A stretch of 59,149 nt of DNA from Opitutaceae bacterium (GCA_027485815.1 JAIXQE010000136.1:1-59149), one strand, 5' to 3'. Positions 9,953 through 19,259 are shown, numbered from the stretch's first letter. Numbers and translations: made by a program. The notes: a model not told the origin generated them from the sequence alone.

Positions 9953-10231
9953 TCAGTCGGCGGGTGCGCCGCCCGGGGAGGCGCGGTCGGGCCTCCCGGG
10001 GTGTCCGCGGCGGGAACCGAGGTCCTCGACCAGCCGCTCCCGTAGGGCCTCGGGCGGGGAATGCGGCGGGGCCCAGTGCACGAGTTGCGCCGTCACTTCC
10101 CGCAGGACGCGGCTCATCTCGCGCAGGGCCGGATCCGCGTGGCACTCCTGGCGGAAACGGGCCAGCTCGTCGCCCGCCAGCAGCCCCAAGGCATGCAGGG
10201 CGGAAGAGTCCTCGCGCCACTCCGAGCTCAT
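9953..10231 (-). CDS. Short anti-sigma-factor-like protein without membrane anchor
   Basis: A 92-residue protein whose ATG overlaps the stop of the upstream ECF sigma gene (ATGA), so the two are translationally coupled. Residues 10-70 (ALHALGLLAGDELARF, then RVLREVTAQLVHWAPPHSPPEALRERLVEDL) look like the N-terminal sigma-binding half of RskA-type anti-sigma factors, including the usual run into ALRERL. The membrane segment and periplasmic domain that normally follow are absent: the C-terminus is a Gly/Pro/Arg-rich tail and then a stop. No zinc-binding HxxxCxxC motif is present. It may be a soluble anti-sigma factor or a truncated remnant. Function is inferred from context and weak sequence resemblance. 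Confidence 0.6.
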   Translation of the reverse strand: MSSEWREDSSALHALGLLAGDELARFRQECHADPALREMSRVLREVTAQLVHWAPPHSPPEALRERLVEDLGSRRGHPGRPDRASPGGAPAD

Positions 10232-10830
10232 AGCTGCGGCCCGAGGGCTTCCCGTAACTTGAGCAACCCGCGCCGGATGCGGGCCTTGATGGTGCCCAGC
10301 GGCTCCTGCAGTCGGCGCGCGATCTCCTCCTGGGTGAGGCCGCCGAAGAAGGCCAGCTCCAGCGCCCGGCGTTGCTCGACCGGGAGCTCGGCGATCGCCG
10401 CGCGGACCAGCCGGGCGTTGTCCCCTTGGACCGCCGCATCGTCCGCCGACGGTGCCGCGCCGTCCGTGCCGTACCCCAGGTCCTCCGGCGCCGACTCCGC
10501 CAGCAACTCCGCCCGGCGGCGCCGCATCCGGATGCGATCAATCGCGCGATTGCGGACCAGAGTGACCGCCCAGGAAAAGGCGCTGCCGCGGGACCGTTCG
10601 AAGGAGGAGGCCTTCTCCCAGAGGGTGATGAAGGCGTCGTGCACGATGTCCTGCGCCTCCGCGGCATCCTGCAGGATGTGGAGCGCCGCGCTGTAGAGGG
10701 GACCCGAGAAGCGGTCGTAAAGGCGGCCGAAGGCCTCGCGATCCCCTTCCGCGACCAAGCCCAGCAGCAGCGCGTCCGTCCGATCCCGTTCTCCGGGATC
10801 GTTGGTCAGCAGCAGGGGGGCTTCGGACAT
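10228..10830 (-). CDS. ECF RNA polymerase sigma factor (SigK-like group)
   Basis: A 200-residue sigma-70 family factor with regions 2 and 4 only. Region 2 is visible as FGRLYDRFSGPLYSAALHILQDAAEAQDIVHDAFITLWEKA followed by the promoter-melting segment RGSAFSWAVTLVRNRAIDRIRMRRRR. Region 4 is LPVEQRRALELAFFGGLTQEEIARRL with GTIKARIRRGLLKLREAL as the recognition helix-turn-helix. The start at MSEAPLLLTND is preceded by a pyrimidine tract rather than an SD. It is coupled to the anti-sigma-like gene downstream, the standard arrangement of sigma with its regulator, and probably autoregulates the pair. Target genes are unknown. Confidence 0.9.
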   Translation of the reverse strand: MSEAPLLLTNDPGERDRTDALLLGLVAEGDREAFGRLYDRFSGPLYSAALHILQDAAEAQDIVHDAFITLWEKASSFERSRGSAFSWAVTLVRNRAIDRIRMRRRRAELLAESAPEDLGYGTDGAAPSADDAAVQGDNARLVRAAIAELPVEQRRALELAFFGGLTQEEIARRLQEPLGTIKARIRRGLLKLREALGPQL

Positions 10831-10918
10831 AGGGAGGTAACCCCAGGGGGCTGGGTCAGAGGAGGTCGATGCGCGGCGGGGGTGGCGAGCCAAATTCCGC
10901 GGCCCGCGCCGCGGCGGA

Positions 10919-11011
10919 TCAGAGGAACGCGAGGCCGAGGAGCCCCAAGATCAGGATCAGCCCGAGGCTGGCGAGGATGCGGCGCTCCTGGCGGGTCGTG
11001 GCGAAAGGCAT
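10919..11011 (-). CDS. Possible 30-residue single-pass membrane peptide
   Basis: A tiny frame starting MPFATTRQERR and continuing into ILASLGLILILGLLGLAFL before the stop: a basic N-terminus and one perfect transmembrane helix. It lies 14 bp after the dapF stop on the same strand, so it could be cotranscribed with dapF. There is no SD; the bases before the ATG are pyrimidine-rich (CTCCCTGCCGCCC), as at many better-supported starts in this window. It is short enough to be chance. Conservation in related genomes would decide. Confidence 0.35.
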   Translation of the reverse strand: MPFATTRQERRILASLGLILILGLLGLAFL

Positions 11012-11025
11012 GGGCGGCAGGGAGT

Positions 11026-11886
11026 TCAGACGGTCACCTGAAACAGGTCCGGGTGCATCTGGCCCTCGGCGACCTTGTTGACGGTACCGGTCATCTGGAT
11101 CGCGTAGTCCGGCCCGATGGAGATGCCGATCCGGCCCCCGGGCATGTGGACGGTGAGGTCGCGATCGACGAGGCCGAGGCGGTGGGCGACGGCGGCGGCG
11201 GCGCTGGAGCTGCTGCCGGACGCGAGCGTGTAGCCCGCGCCGCGCTCCCAGATCTCGAGGCGGATGTTGGCGCGGTCGATCACCTGCAGGAACTGCACGT
11301 TCGTCTTCCGGGGGAAGAGCGGGTGGACCTCGAGGTGGGGTCCGTAGCGGTGCGCCAGGTCCGCGGAGATCTCCGGGAGCGGGAGGACGCAGTGCGGGTT
11401 GCCGATGGTGGCGGCGCAGAAGGTGAATTCGCGGTCGAGCACGGTGACCTTCTCGCCGAGCACCTCCCGCGCGGGTCCGGGCAGCAGGACGGGGATGCGG
11501 GTGCTGTCGAAGCTCACCTGTCCCATGGCGACCGTGATGAGCCGGCCGTCCTCGCGGATCTCGGCGCGCACGTCGCCGCCGGGCGTTTCGACGGTGAAGA
11601 CGGGTTGGCGGACGAGCCCCTGGTCCCAGAGGAAGCGGGAGAAGATGCGCAGGCCGTTGCCGGACTTCTCGGCCTCGGAGCCATCGGGGTTGAAGATGCG
11701 CAGGCCGTGTTCGCTCGTGCGGGAGGGCAGGGGGCCCCAGAGGATGCCGTCGGAGCCGACGCCGAAGTTCCGGTGGCACACCACCCGGATCTGTTCGCGG
11801 GAGGGCGCGGTACCCCAGGCCGGGAAGTCGGCCGGGTTCAGGACGAGGTAGTCGTTGCCGAGGGCGTGGTACTTGTGGAAGCGCAT
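11026..11886 (-). CDS. dapF: Diaminopimelate epimerase family protein with Ser/Ser in place of catalytic Cys/Cys
   Basis: By family this would interconvert LL- and meso-diaminopimelate for lysine and peptidoglycan synthesis. It has 286 residues from MRFHKYHALGND, with both halves of the pseudo-symmetric fold. Family motifs are GVGSDGILW near residue 42, RIFNPDGSEAEKSGNGLRIF near 63-82, IGNPHCVL near 161 and ERGAGYTLASGSSSSAAAAVAHRLG near 214-234. In canonical DapF the two-base mechanism uses the Cys of CGNG and the Cys of ACGSG or ACGTG; here both are Ser (residues 75 and 223), confirmed by the codons. It may be a Ser-type variant subfamily or a related isomerase. The gene stands apart from other dap genes; its leader has no SD. 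Confidence 0.8.
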   Translation of the reverse strand: MRFHKYHALGNDYLVLNPADFPAWGTAPSREQIRVVCHRNFGVGSDGILWGPLPSRTSEHGLRIFNPDGSEAEKSGNGLRIFSRFLWDQGLVRQPVFTVETPGGDVRAEIREDGRLITVAMGQVSFDSTRIPVLLPGPAREVLGEKVTVLDREFTFCAATIGNPHCVLPLPEISADLAHRYGPHLEVHPLFPRKTNVQFLQVIDRANIRLEIWERGAGYTLASGSSSSAAAAVAHRLGLVDRDLTVHMPGGRIGISIGPDYAIQMTGTVNKVAEGQMHPDLFQVTV

Positions 11887-11986
11887 CGCGGCTGATGCCA
11901 ACGCCGGCGCGGCGCCGAGGCACGGAAAAAATCGCCGCCGTGCTCCCCGGATTCGCGGGTCAGCGGAGCCTCCCCTCCGCCCCGGC

Positions 11987-12898
11987 TCAGGCGGGCAGGA
12001 GGCGCCGGGCGTTGCGGTGCATCAGCGCGTGGAGCGTCTCCGCGTCCAGCGGCGATTCGAACAGCCGCAGCAGGCCGGTTTCCACGGGGAAGTACGGGGC
12101 GTGCGAGCCGAAGAGCACGCGCGCCGCGGGCACCGGCGGTCGGGCGCCGCCCGGCCCGGGCTGGATGAGTTGTCCGAGCCTTCCGTTCCCCTCCCAGCGG
12201 GAGAACTCGAACCAAGCGTTCGTGCGATCCACGAGGGCGCGGAGGTCCGTGCCGGCCACGTTGCCGGCGAAGTGCAGCAACTGCACGCGGGCGGCCGGCG
12301 TCCGCTCGAGCAGCGGCACGAGGGGACGGGCGTCGATCACCGGGAGGCTGAGGAGCGGATGGTGGACCCGCGGGTCCTCCAGCTGGAACACGATCTGCAC
12401 GATCAGACCCCGCTCGGCGGTGAGCTGGATCAGCCGGCCGAGGTCGGGATGCGTGAGGTCGAAGGTCTGGTAACCGGGGAAGAGGCGCACTCCGGGCATG
12501 CGGTGTTCCTCCTGGCAGCGGCGCAGGTCCTCCTCCCAGTCGGGCCACGCCAGGTTGACGCTGCCGAAGGGCCGCAGGAGCCCGTCGCCGTGGGCGCGGC
12601 ACTCGGCGGCGAGGCGTGCATTCACGCCCGCGAGGTCCTTGTGCAGGAGCGCCTCGTGGGAGCCGGCCCACGCCTCGGTGATGCGGTGCCGGCGGAGCTT
12701 GGCGACCAGCGCGGGCGTGGCGTCGTACTTGAGGCGCCGGAAGGGCCAGCGGAAGAGGGTGACGTGCGTGTCGATGATCCCCGGGGGCGCGGCCGGGGCC
12801 GGGGCGGGGCTGGCGGCGCGGGCGAGCATGGCGGCCGCGCCGGCGGCGGCGCCCTGGCGGAGGAAACGGCGGCGGGGCAGGGGCGGGGCGGGGTTCAC
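11987..12898 (-). CDS. Exported amidohydrolase-2 family protein (Tat signal)
   Basis: A metal-dependent hydrolase or decarboxylase-like TIM barrel (amidohydrolase family 2) of 303 residues. The GTG start is at 12898 and overlaps the stop of the upstream paralogue (GTGA), giving MNPAPPLPRRRFLRQGAAAG, a twin-arginine signal followed by Ala-rich hydrophobic sequence. The barrel begins GIIDTHVTLFRWPFRRLKYD. The usual HxH metal pair of amidohydrolases is not evident there (DTHVTLF), so the metal site may be incomplete. The later segments LLHFAGNV and VLFGSHAPYF resemble the C-terminal strands of the family. The substrate is unknown. It is the last gene of a three-gene minus-strand operon. Confidence 0.75.
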   Translation of the reverse strand: MNPAPPLPRRRFLRQGAAAGAAAMLARAASPAPAPAAPPGIIDTHVTLFRWPFRRLKYDATPALVAKLRRHRITEAWAGSHEALLHKDLAGVNARLAAECRAHGDGLLRPFGSVNLAWPDWEEDLRRCQEEHRMPGVRLFPGYQTFDLTHPDLGRLIQLTAERGLIVQIVFQLEDPRVHHPLLSLPVIDARPLVPLLERTPAARVQLLHFAGNVAGTDLRALVDRTNAWFEFSRWEGNGRLGQLIQPGPGGARPPVPAARVLFGSHAPYFPVETGLLRLFESPLDAETLHALMHRNARRLLPA

Positions 12899-13782
12899 GG
12901 CTCGAAGGGGATGCCTTGGCGGCGGAGGATCGGGGCGGCGAGGCGGCGGAAGTTGCCGCCGAAGACCTTCCGGCGGTCGGCGGGCGAGAGGTCTGACTCC
13001 AGCACCTTGGCCAGTTCGGTGGCGTAGCTCCGGCTCGGACCGTGGCCGCCCCAGACGAGGCGGTCGGCGCCCAGTTCCCGCGCGGCGAAGTCGACCGCGC
13101 CGGAGTGGGGATCGGAGCCGGCGAACTCAAGGAGCACGTTGGGCTGGGCGCGCACGCTGCGGACCCCGAGCTCCCAGTCGCCGCCGCTGTGCCCGCAGAT
13201 GAAGCGCACGTCCGGGAAGCGGCGGGCGAGCGCGACCACGTCCTGCGGCGTGCTCTCCCCGGGCAGGTTCCCGCGGCCGGGGGCGCGGGGCGTGCCTCCG
13301 ACCTTCAGCCAGGTGTGGATGTAGATCGTGGCCCCGAGCTCCGCGGCGAGGCGGATGATGGGGTCGTTGTTCGGGTGGCTGCAGGGGATGCCGCGGCGGT
13401 TGCCCCCGACATACTTGATCCCGATGCACGGCCCATGGCGGATCCATGCCTCCATCTTCGCGCAGCTCTCGTCGGGAAACCCCGGGTCGATCGGCGTGAT
13501 GCCGGAGAGCCAGGATCGCTCCCGCACGAGGAGCGCGCGCATCTCGGCGTCGTGGGGCGCCGGCTCCAGCGGGGCCCGCAGGGTGCCACCGGCCTCGAGG
13601 GTGATGGAGCGCTCGATGCCCATCCGGCGCACGTAGAGGTTGTTGGCGTGGAACTGGCCGAGCGGGTCGGTGGTGGCGTTGAAGCCGTGGAAGTGGGTGT
13701 CCCAGATCCGGTACGCGACCAATTCGTCGCGCGTCGGCAGGCCGTAGTCGGCGGGGTTCAGGGCGAAGGCGAGGGGATCCAT
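12895..13782 (-). CDS. Amidohydrolase-2 family protein
   Basis: A cytoplasmic 295-residue TIM-barrel hydrolase or decarboxylase-like enzyme with no signal peptide. It starts MDPLAFALNPADYGLPTRDELVAYRIWDTHFHGFN, giving the DTHFHG metal motif (HxH) near residue 28. Other barrel features are GITPIDPGFPDESCAKMEAW, IGIKYVGG near residue 120, RFICGHSGGDWELG near residue 193 (metal-ligand His) and DRLVWGGHGPSRSY near residue 240. It is 11 bp downstream of the unknown 492-residue protein and 4-bp overlapped with the exported paralogue. The pair look like an old tandem duplication in which one copy gained export. The substrate is unknown. Confidence 0.8.
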   Translation of the reverse strand: MDPLAFALNPADYGLPTRDELVAYRIWDTHFHGFNATTDPLGQFHANNLYVRRMGIERSITLEAGGTLRAPLEPAPHDAEMRALLVRERSWLSGITPIDPGFPDESCAKMEAWIRHGPCIGIKYVGGNRRGIPCSHPNNDPIIRLAAELGATIYIHTWLKVGGTPRAPGRGNLPGESTPQDVVALARRFPDVRFICGHSGGDWELGVRSVRAQPNVLLEFAGSDPHSGAVDFAARELGADRLVWGGHGPSRSYATELAKVLESDLSPADRRKVFGGNFRRLAAPILRRQGIPFEP

Positions 13783-13793
13783 CGGGGCGGGGG

Positions 13794-15272
13794 TCAGGCG
13801 GGGGGGGGATGGCCGAACAGGCCGCGCCGCCGGATCGCGGCTGCGACCGTCGGCGGCACCTGCCGCGCCCAGGCGGGATCGCCGGCCCGGATGAGCTGCA
13901 GGACGTCGCCGGAGCGGGTGCCGAGGGCGGCGGGATCGAAGCCGGTGAGGGATTCGATGTAGCCGTTCTGGAGCAGGTGGTCGTAGAGGTTCCGCAGGTG
14001 CGTCGCGATGTGCACGTTGCGGGCCGTGATCAGCACGTCGCGGGCGAAGGCGTGGCCCGCGATGGAGCCGTGCGGGAGCGCCGCCGCCGCGGCGGGCTCG
14101 AGGGCCGGCTGGCGCATCGGATAGATGTAGAGCTTCACCGCGTGGCGGAACATCCGGCCGAAGGACTCGAGGATGCCGCCCTCGAGGTGCTCGTAGTATT
14201 TCTCGTTGAACACCTCGAGCAGGTTGTCGATGCCCAGCGCCATTCCGATCATCTCGCGGGTGTAGCGGCGGAAGTACGAGGTCAGCCGGTAGTACTCCGG
14301 GTAGTTGGAGATGAGCGTCGTGAAGCCCAATTCGCCCAGCAGGTCCACGCGCGAGAGGAAGTCGGTGGCGTCCAGCTCGCCCGCCCCGGCGGCGAGCAGG
14401 TTGTTCATTGTGATCTCCATCAGCGTGATCACCTCGCGGCCCTGCACGGCGGGCTCCTGCACGAACTGGGCCGTCGCGCAGGTGAGCATGTCCACGTTCG
14501 CGTGGGTCACGGGGCGGAAGCTGCCGCGCTCGACCAGCACGGCCTTGCGGTGCAGCACCTCGGAGGGCTGGAGGACCTCGCCGCGCGCGCCGAACATCAC
14601 GGCGTTGGTCAGGCCGTGGCGGACGAGATGGAGCGCCATCAGCCGGTTGTCGGCGTGCGCGAGCGCCGGGCCGCGGAAGGTGATCATGTCGACCTCGAGC
14701 CGCGCCGCGCCGACGTGGTCGACCAGGGATTCGATCAGCCGCCGCGGGTCGTCGCGGTAATAGAAGGCCCCGTAGATCAGGTTCGTGCCGGCGATGCCGA
14801 GCGCGGCCTGCTGGGCGACGGCCTCCTTGTCCCACATCCGCACGTGCAGGATGATGTCGCTGGGCTCGCCGCCCGGCGTGGCCTGGAAGCGGATGCCCAT
14901 CCAGCCGTGGGCCTCGTTGGTGCCCTTGAAGCCGCGCGTGGCCACGGTGTCGGCGAAGACGAAGAAGGTCGTGCGGTCGCCCCGCTGGCCGGCGAGGCGC
15001 TCCTGCAGCAGCGCGTACTCGTGGTCGAGCATCAGCGTGAGACGCTCGCGCGACACGTACCGCGGGGCCTTCCCGTAGATCGCGTCGCTGAAGGTCATGT
15101 CGTACGCGGAGATCGTCTTGGCCACGGTCCCCGCGGCGCCGCCCGCCTGGAAGAAGACGCGGGCCACCTCCTGCCCCGCGCCGATTTCCGCGAACGTCCC
15201 GTACTTCTCCTCGTCGAGGTTGATCGTCAGGGCCTTCCGGTTCGCGGTGAGGAGCTCCGTCTGTTCCGTCAT
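13794..15272 (-). CDS. Conserved protein of unknown function, first gene of amidohydrolase operon
   Basis: A 492-residue soluble protein from MTEQTELLTANRKALTINLDEE, with no signal peptide or membrane segment. Strongly patterned segments suggest an enzyme: YGTFAEIGAGQEVARVFFQAGGAAG near residue 24, FFVFADTVATRGFKG near 105, HGWMGIRFQATPGGEPSDIILHVRMWD near 125, GTNLIYGAFYY near 163 and ISNYPEYYRLTSYFRRY near 335. I recall similar proteins in Bacteroidota and myxobacteria-type genomes labelled as nicotinate-nucleotide adenylyltransferase or TonB receptor. Neither label is supported: there is no (H/T)xGH nucleotidyltransferase motif, no Rossmann Gly-rich loop I can identify and no export signal. 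Gene order suggests shared function with the two amidohydrolases. Confidence 0.75.
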   Translation of the reverse strand: MTEQTELLTANRKALTINLDEEKYGTFAEIGAGQEVARVFFQAGGAAGTVAKTISAYDMTFSDAIYGKAPRYVSRERLTLMLDHEYALLQERLAGQRGDRTTFFVFADTVATRGFKGTNEAHGWMGIRFQATPGGEPSDIILHVRMWDKEAVAQQAALGIAGTNLIYGAFYYRDDPRRLIESLVDHVGAARLEVDMITFRGPALAHADNRLMALHLVRHGLTNAVMFGARGEVLQPSEVLHRKAVLVERGSFRPVTHANVDMLTCATAQFVQEPAVQGREVITLMEITMNNLLAAGAGELDATDFLSRVDLLGELGFTTLISNYPEYYRLTSYFRRYTREMIGMALGIDNLLEVFNEKYYEHLEGGILESFGRMFRHAVKLYIYPMRQPALEPAAAAALPHGSIAGHAFARDVLITARNVHIATHLRNLYDHLLQNGYIESLTGFDPAALGTRSGDVLQLIRAGDPAWARQVPPTVAAAIRRRGLFGHPPPA

Positions 15273-15369
15273 GCCGCTGAGGGTGTCCCGCCCGCGGTCC
15301 GGCGCAACCGCGCTTTGCGCCGGGTTTCGACTGGAGGAACGGGCGAAACCGGCTAGGGTCGCGCCTCGC

Positions 15370-17205
<1,836 letters not shown>

Positions 17206-17218
17206 TCCCTCCCCCTTG

Positions 17219-17752
17219 ATGTCCTCCCCCCATACCCTGGTCCAGGAAGTCACCGCCACGGCGATCCCCGCCGGGCACCGCGCGACCCTGCCGGCGGGCA
17301 CGCGCGCGCACGTCGTCCAGAGCCTCGGCGGCAATGTGACGGTGCGGACCGACGCGGGCCTGTTCCGGATCGACCGGGAGCACGTGGCGGCGCTGGCCGG
17401 CTATGAGCCCGCGCCGGAGGCCGCGCCGGTGGCGGGTGAGTTCAGCGAGGAGGCGGTTTGGGCGGCCCTCCGCACGTGCTTTGATCCGGAGATCCCGGTC
17501 AACATCGTCGACCTCGGGCTGATCTACGATCTGGCGATCGAGCCCGACGGGACGGGGCGCCACGGGGTCGAAGTCAAGATGACGCTCACCGCGCCGGGTT
17601 GCGGAATGGGGCCGGTCATCGCCGAGGACGCCCGGGCGAAGATCGCGCAGTTGCCCAGCGTGCATGCGGCCCGGGTCCACATCGTCTGGGATCCGCAGTG
17701 GACCCCGCACATGATTTCGCCCGCCGGCCGCAAGGCCCTCGGGTTGGAGTGA
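17219..17752 (+). CDS. sufT: Fe-S cluster assembly protein SufT (DUF59/MIP18 with N-terminal extension)
   Basis: A cytoplasmic protein implicated in Fe-S cluster maturation. It has 177 residues in two parts: an extension of about 75 residues of SufT type (HTLVQEVTATAIPAGHRATLPAG and NVTVRTDAGLFRID), then the DUF59 domain with EEAVWAALRTCFDPEIPVNIVDLGLIYDL, TLTAPGCGMGPVIAEDA and VHIVWDPQWTPHMISPAGRKALGL. The conserved Cys of the GCGMGP turn is present. This extension plus DUF59 is the SufT architecture rather than PaaD. No suf or isc genes are adjacent; the neighbour is sppA. The ATG at 17219 is preceded by a pyrimidine tract, CCCTCCCCCTTG, with no SD. Confidence 0.88.
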   Translation: MSSPHTLVQEVTATAIPAGHRATLPAGTRAHVVQSLGGNVTVRTDAGLFRIDREHVAALAGYEPAPEAAPVAGEFSEEAVWAALRTCFDPEIPVNIVDLGLIYDLAIEPDGTGRHGVEVKMTLTAPGCGMGPVIAEDARAKIAQLPSVHAARVHIVWDPQWTPHMISPAGRKALGLE

Positions 17753-17759
17753 GTTCCGC

Positions 17760-18257
17760 CTAGCGGGCGGGGGCGGGAGCCGCGGTCTTTCCGGCGCCGT
17801 CCGCCGCGCCCTCGTCGCGCTTCTCCCGCACCTTGCGGACGCGTTCGAGCATCTCCTGGCGCATCTGCTCGAGCTGGGTGCGCTGCGCGGGGGTGAGGAG
17901 GGCGGCCACGTCGGCGTACATCCGTTCCGTGGTGCGCGTGGTGTCGGCGAGGTGTTCCTTCTGCATCCGCTGCAGGTCCTCCGCGGCGCGGCTGACGATC
18001 GGTCGGATCGCCTTCTGCTGCTCCGGAGTGGGGCTTAGCCGCTGGGTGAGCTGCCGCATCACCTGCGGGGCGATGCCCTTCGCGGGAGCCGGCGCGGCGG
18101 CGGGCGTCTTGCCGGCCGGGACCTTGGCGGCAGAGGCCTTGGGGCGGGTCGCCTCGGCGACGCGGGCGGCGGAGCGGAGCGTGAAGAACCCGCCGAAGAC
18201 CGCGCCGGCGATGAACACGCCGACGAAGGCCACAATCACCTTCCAGGGCCGGTCCAT
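17760..18257 (-). CDS. Membrane-anchored periplasmic Spy/CnrX-like protein
   Basis: A 165-residue protein with one N-terminal anchor (VIVAFVGVFIAGAVFGGFF), an Ala/Pro/Lys-rich linker (residues 30-60) and a helical domain. That domain contains LTQRLSPTPEQQKAIRPIVSR and ALLTPAQRTQLEQMRQEMLERVR, two copies of the LTxxQ-type motif of Spy, CpxP, ZraP and CnrX proteins. The tail is again Ala/Pro-rich. It is last in a cassette with an ECF sigma and a small membrane protein, one base after the middle gene, which recalls cnrYXH where CnrX is the periplasmic sensor. A sensor or chaperone role is an inference from fold resemblance and gene order. No metal-binding His/Cys cluster is apparent. Confidence 0.65.
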   Translation of the reverse strand: MDRPWKVIVAFVGVFIAGAVFGGFFTLRSAARVAEATRPKASAAKVPAGKTPAAAPAPAKGIAPQVMRQLTQRLSPTPEQQKAIRPIVSRAAEDLQRMQKEHLADTTRTTERMYADVAALLTPAQRTQLEQMRQEMLERVRKVREKRDEGAADGAGKTAAPAPAR

Positions 18258-18258
18258 C

Positions 18259-18582
18259 CTAGTCGGCCAGCGCGAGGACCACCGCCACGACATCCTCGCC
18301 GATCGGCAGCGGTTCCTCGCCGCCGGCGAGGCCGCCCAGCCGACGTGCGGCCTCCTCGTAATTCAGGGCGACGGCGCTGAGGGCGAGGATGCAGGCGACG
18401 CCCAGGGCACGCCACGCCAGCAGGTCGAGGAGCGAGACCGGCGCGCGGCGGGCGAGTCCCAGCGCGGCCACGCGGGTGCTGAAGCCGGACGGCGCCGCCG
18501 TGGCGCGGGGGTCGGGCACGTGGCGGGCGGCGGTCACCAGGCGGTTCCAGACGGAACCGGGCGGCAAGGGGGAGGGACTCAT
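18259..18582 (-). CDS. Small single-pass membrane protein, candidate anti-sigma factor
   Basis: A 107-residue protein whose ATG overlaps the sigma factor stop (ATGA) and has a good internal ribosome site (AAGGAA, about eight bases upstream). The N-terminal 55 residues are polar and basic, followed by one hydrophobic helix (RALGVACILALSAVALNY), then a short tail ending GEDVVAVVLALAD. The topology (cytoplasmic N-terminus, one helix, short periplasmic tail) and position between the sigma and a periplasmic Spy-like protein fit an anti-sigma factor of CnrY type. I see no sequence motif proving it, so the role rests on context. Confidence 0.55.
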   Translation of the reverse strand: MSPSPLPPGSVWNRLVTAARHVPDPRATAAPSGFSTRVAALGLARRAPVSLLDLLAWRALGVACILALSAVALNYEEAARRLGGLAGGEEPLPIGEDVVAVVLALAD

Positions 18583-19175
18583 GAACGTTCCTTCTTTCGT
18601 AGTTCCAGAAACAACTTTTGCAATTTCCGTCGCGCGCGGAAGGCGCGCACCTTGATCAGGGACTGGTTCCAGCCGGTCAGGGCGGCGATTTCGGCGATCG
18701 TCTTCTGCTCGAGGTCGAGCAGGCGGAGCACGAGTTGATCATCCGGCTTCAGCTGGCCGAGGAGCTTCTGCACCAGTTCGGTCGCCGCGAGGGCGTCGTT
18801 CGCCGGCACCTCGCGCTCGTTGGTCAGCACGGCGTCGAGGACGTCCGCCTCGCTCTCCGAGAGGTCCGCCCACCGGAACTCCGGCCGGCGCTTCTGCGCC
18901 CGCAGGTGATCGATGCACGTGGTCACGGCGATGCGGGACACCCAGTGCGTGAAGGGGACGGCCCCCTGGTATTGTGCGAGCCGGGAGAACATCTTCAGGA
19001 ACACCTCCTGCGCGAGGTCCTCTTCCGCGACCCGGCGGGGCAGGTGGGAGCGGACGATGCGGATGACGAGCGGGTAGAGGTGTTCCACCAGCTCCCGGGC
19101 GGCCCGCTGGTCACCCTCGCGCACGAGCGCAAGGCAGCCCGCCACGTCGAAGGGCGGCTCGGCGGGGTCAGGCAT
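18579..19175 (-). CDS. ECF RNA polymerase sigma factor
   Basis: A 198-residue ECF sigma. Region 2 is VREGDQRAARELVEHLYPLVIRIVRSHL, then AEEDLAQEVFLKMFSRLAQYQ and FTHWVSRIAVTTCIDHLRAQKRRPE. Region 4 is LKPDDQLVLRLLDLEQKTIAEIAALTGWNQSLIKVRAFRARRKLQKLF, with the recognition helix intact. It heads a three-gene minus-strand cassette with coupled downstream genes. The start MPDPAEPPFDV is preceded by CATCTTCCT, a pyrimidine tract with no SD. It shares the 303-bp upstream region with divergent leuA. The signal and regulon are unknown; a cell-envelope or metal stress role would fit the Spy-like partner. Confidence 0.9.
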   Translation of the reverse strand: MPDPAEPPFDVAGCLALVREGDQRAARELVEHLYPLVIRIVRSHLPRRVAEEDLAQEVFLKMFSRLAQYQGAVPFTHWVSRIAVTTCIDHLRAQKRRPEFRWADLSESEADVLDAVLTNEREVPANDALAATELVQKLLGQLKPDDQLVLRLLDLEQKTIAEIAALTGWNQSLIKVRAFRARRKLQKLFLELRKKERS

Positions 19176-19259
19176 AGGAAGATGGAGCCGCGGCCATGCA
19201 CGAACCGCAAGACGCTCCTGCGGTCCGCCGTGTTACAAGGCGCGGCGCCGGTCCGGACC

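Noticed and set aside
13794-15272. Annotation of the 492-residue protein as nicotinate-nucleotide adenylyltransferase or TonB receptor
   Set aside because: No (H/T)xGH motif, no signal peptide, no plug or barrel features; left as unknown.
15097-15369. In-frame extension upstream of sppA that would add about 90 residues
   Set aside because: It overlaps the divergent 492-residue gene and would bury the N-terminal membrane anchor that family members have at the very start.
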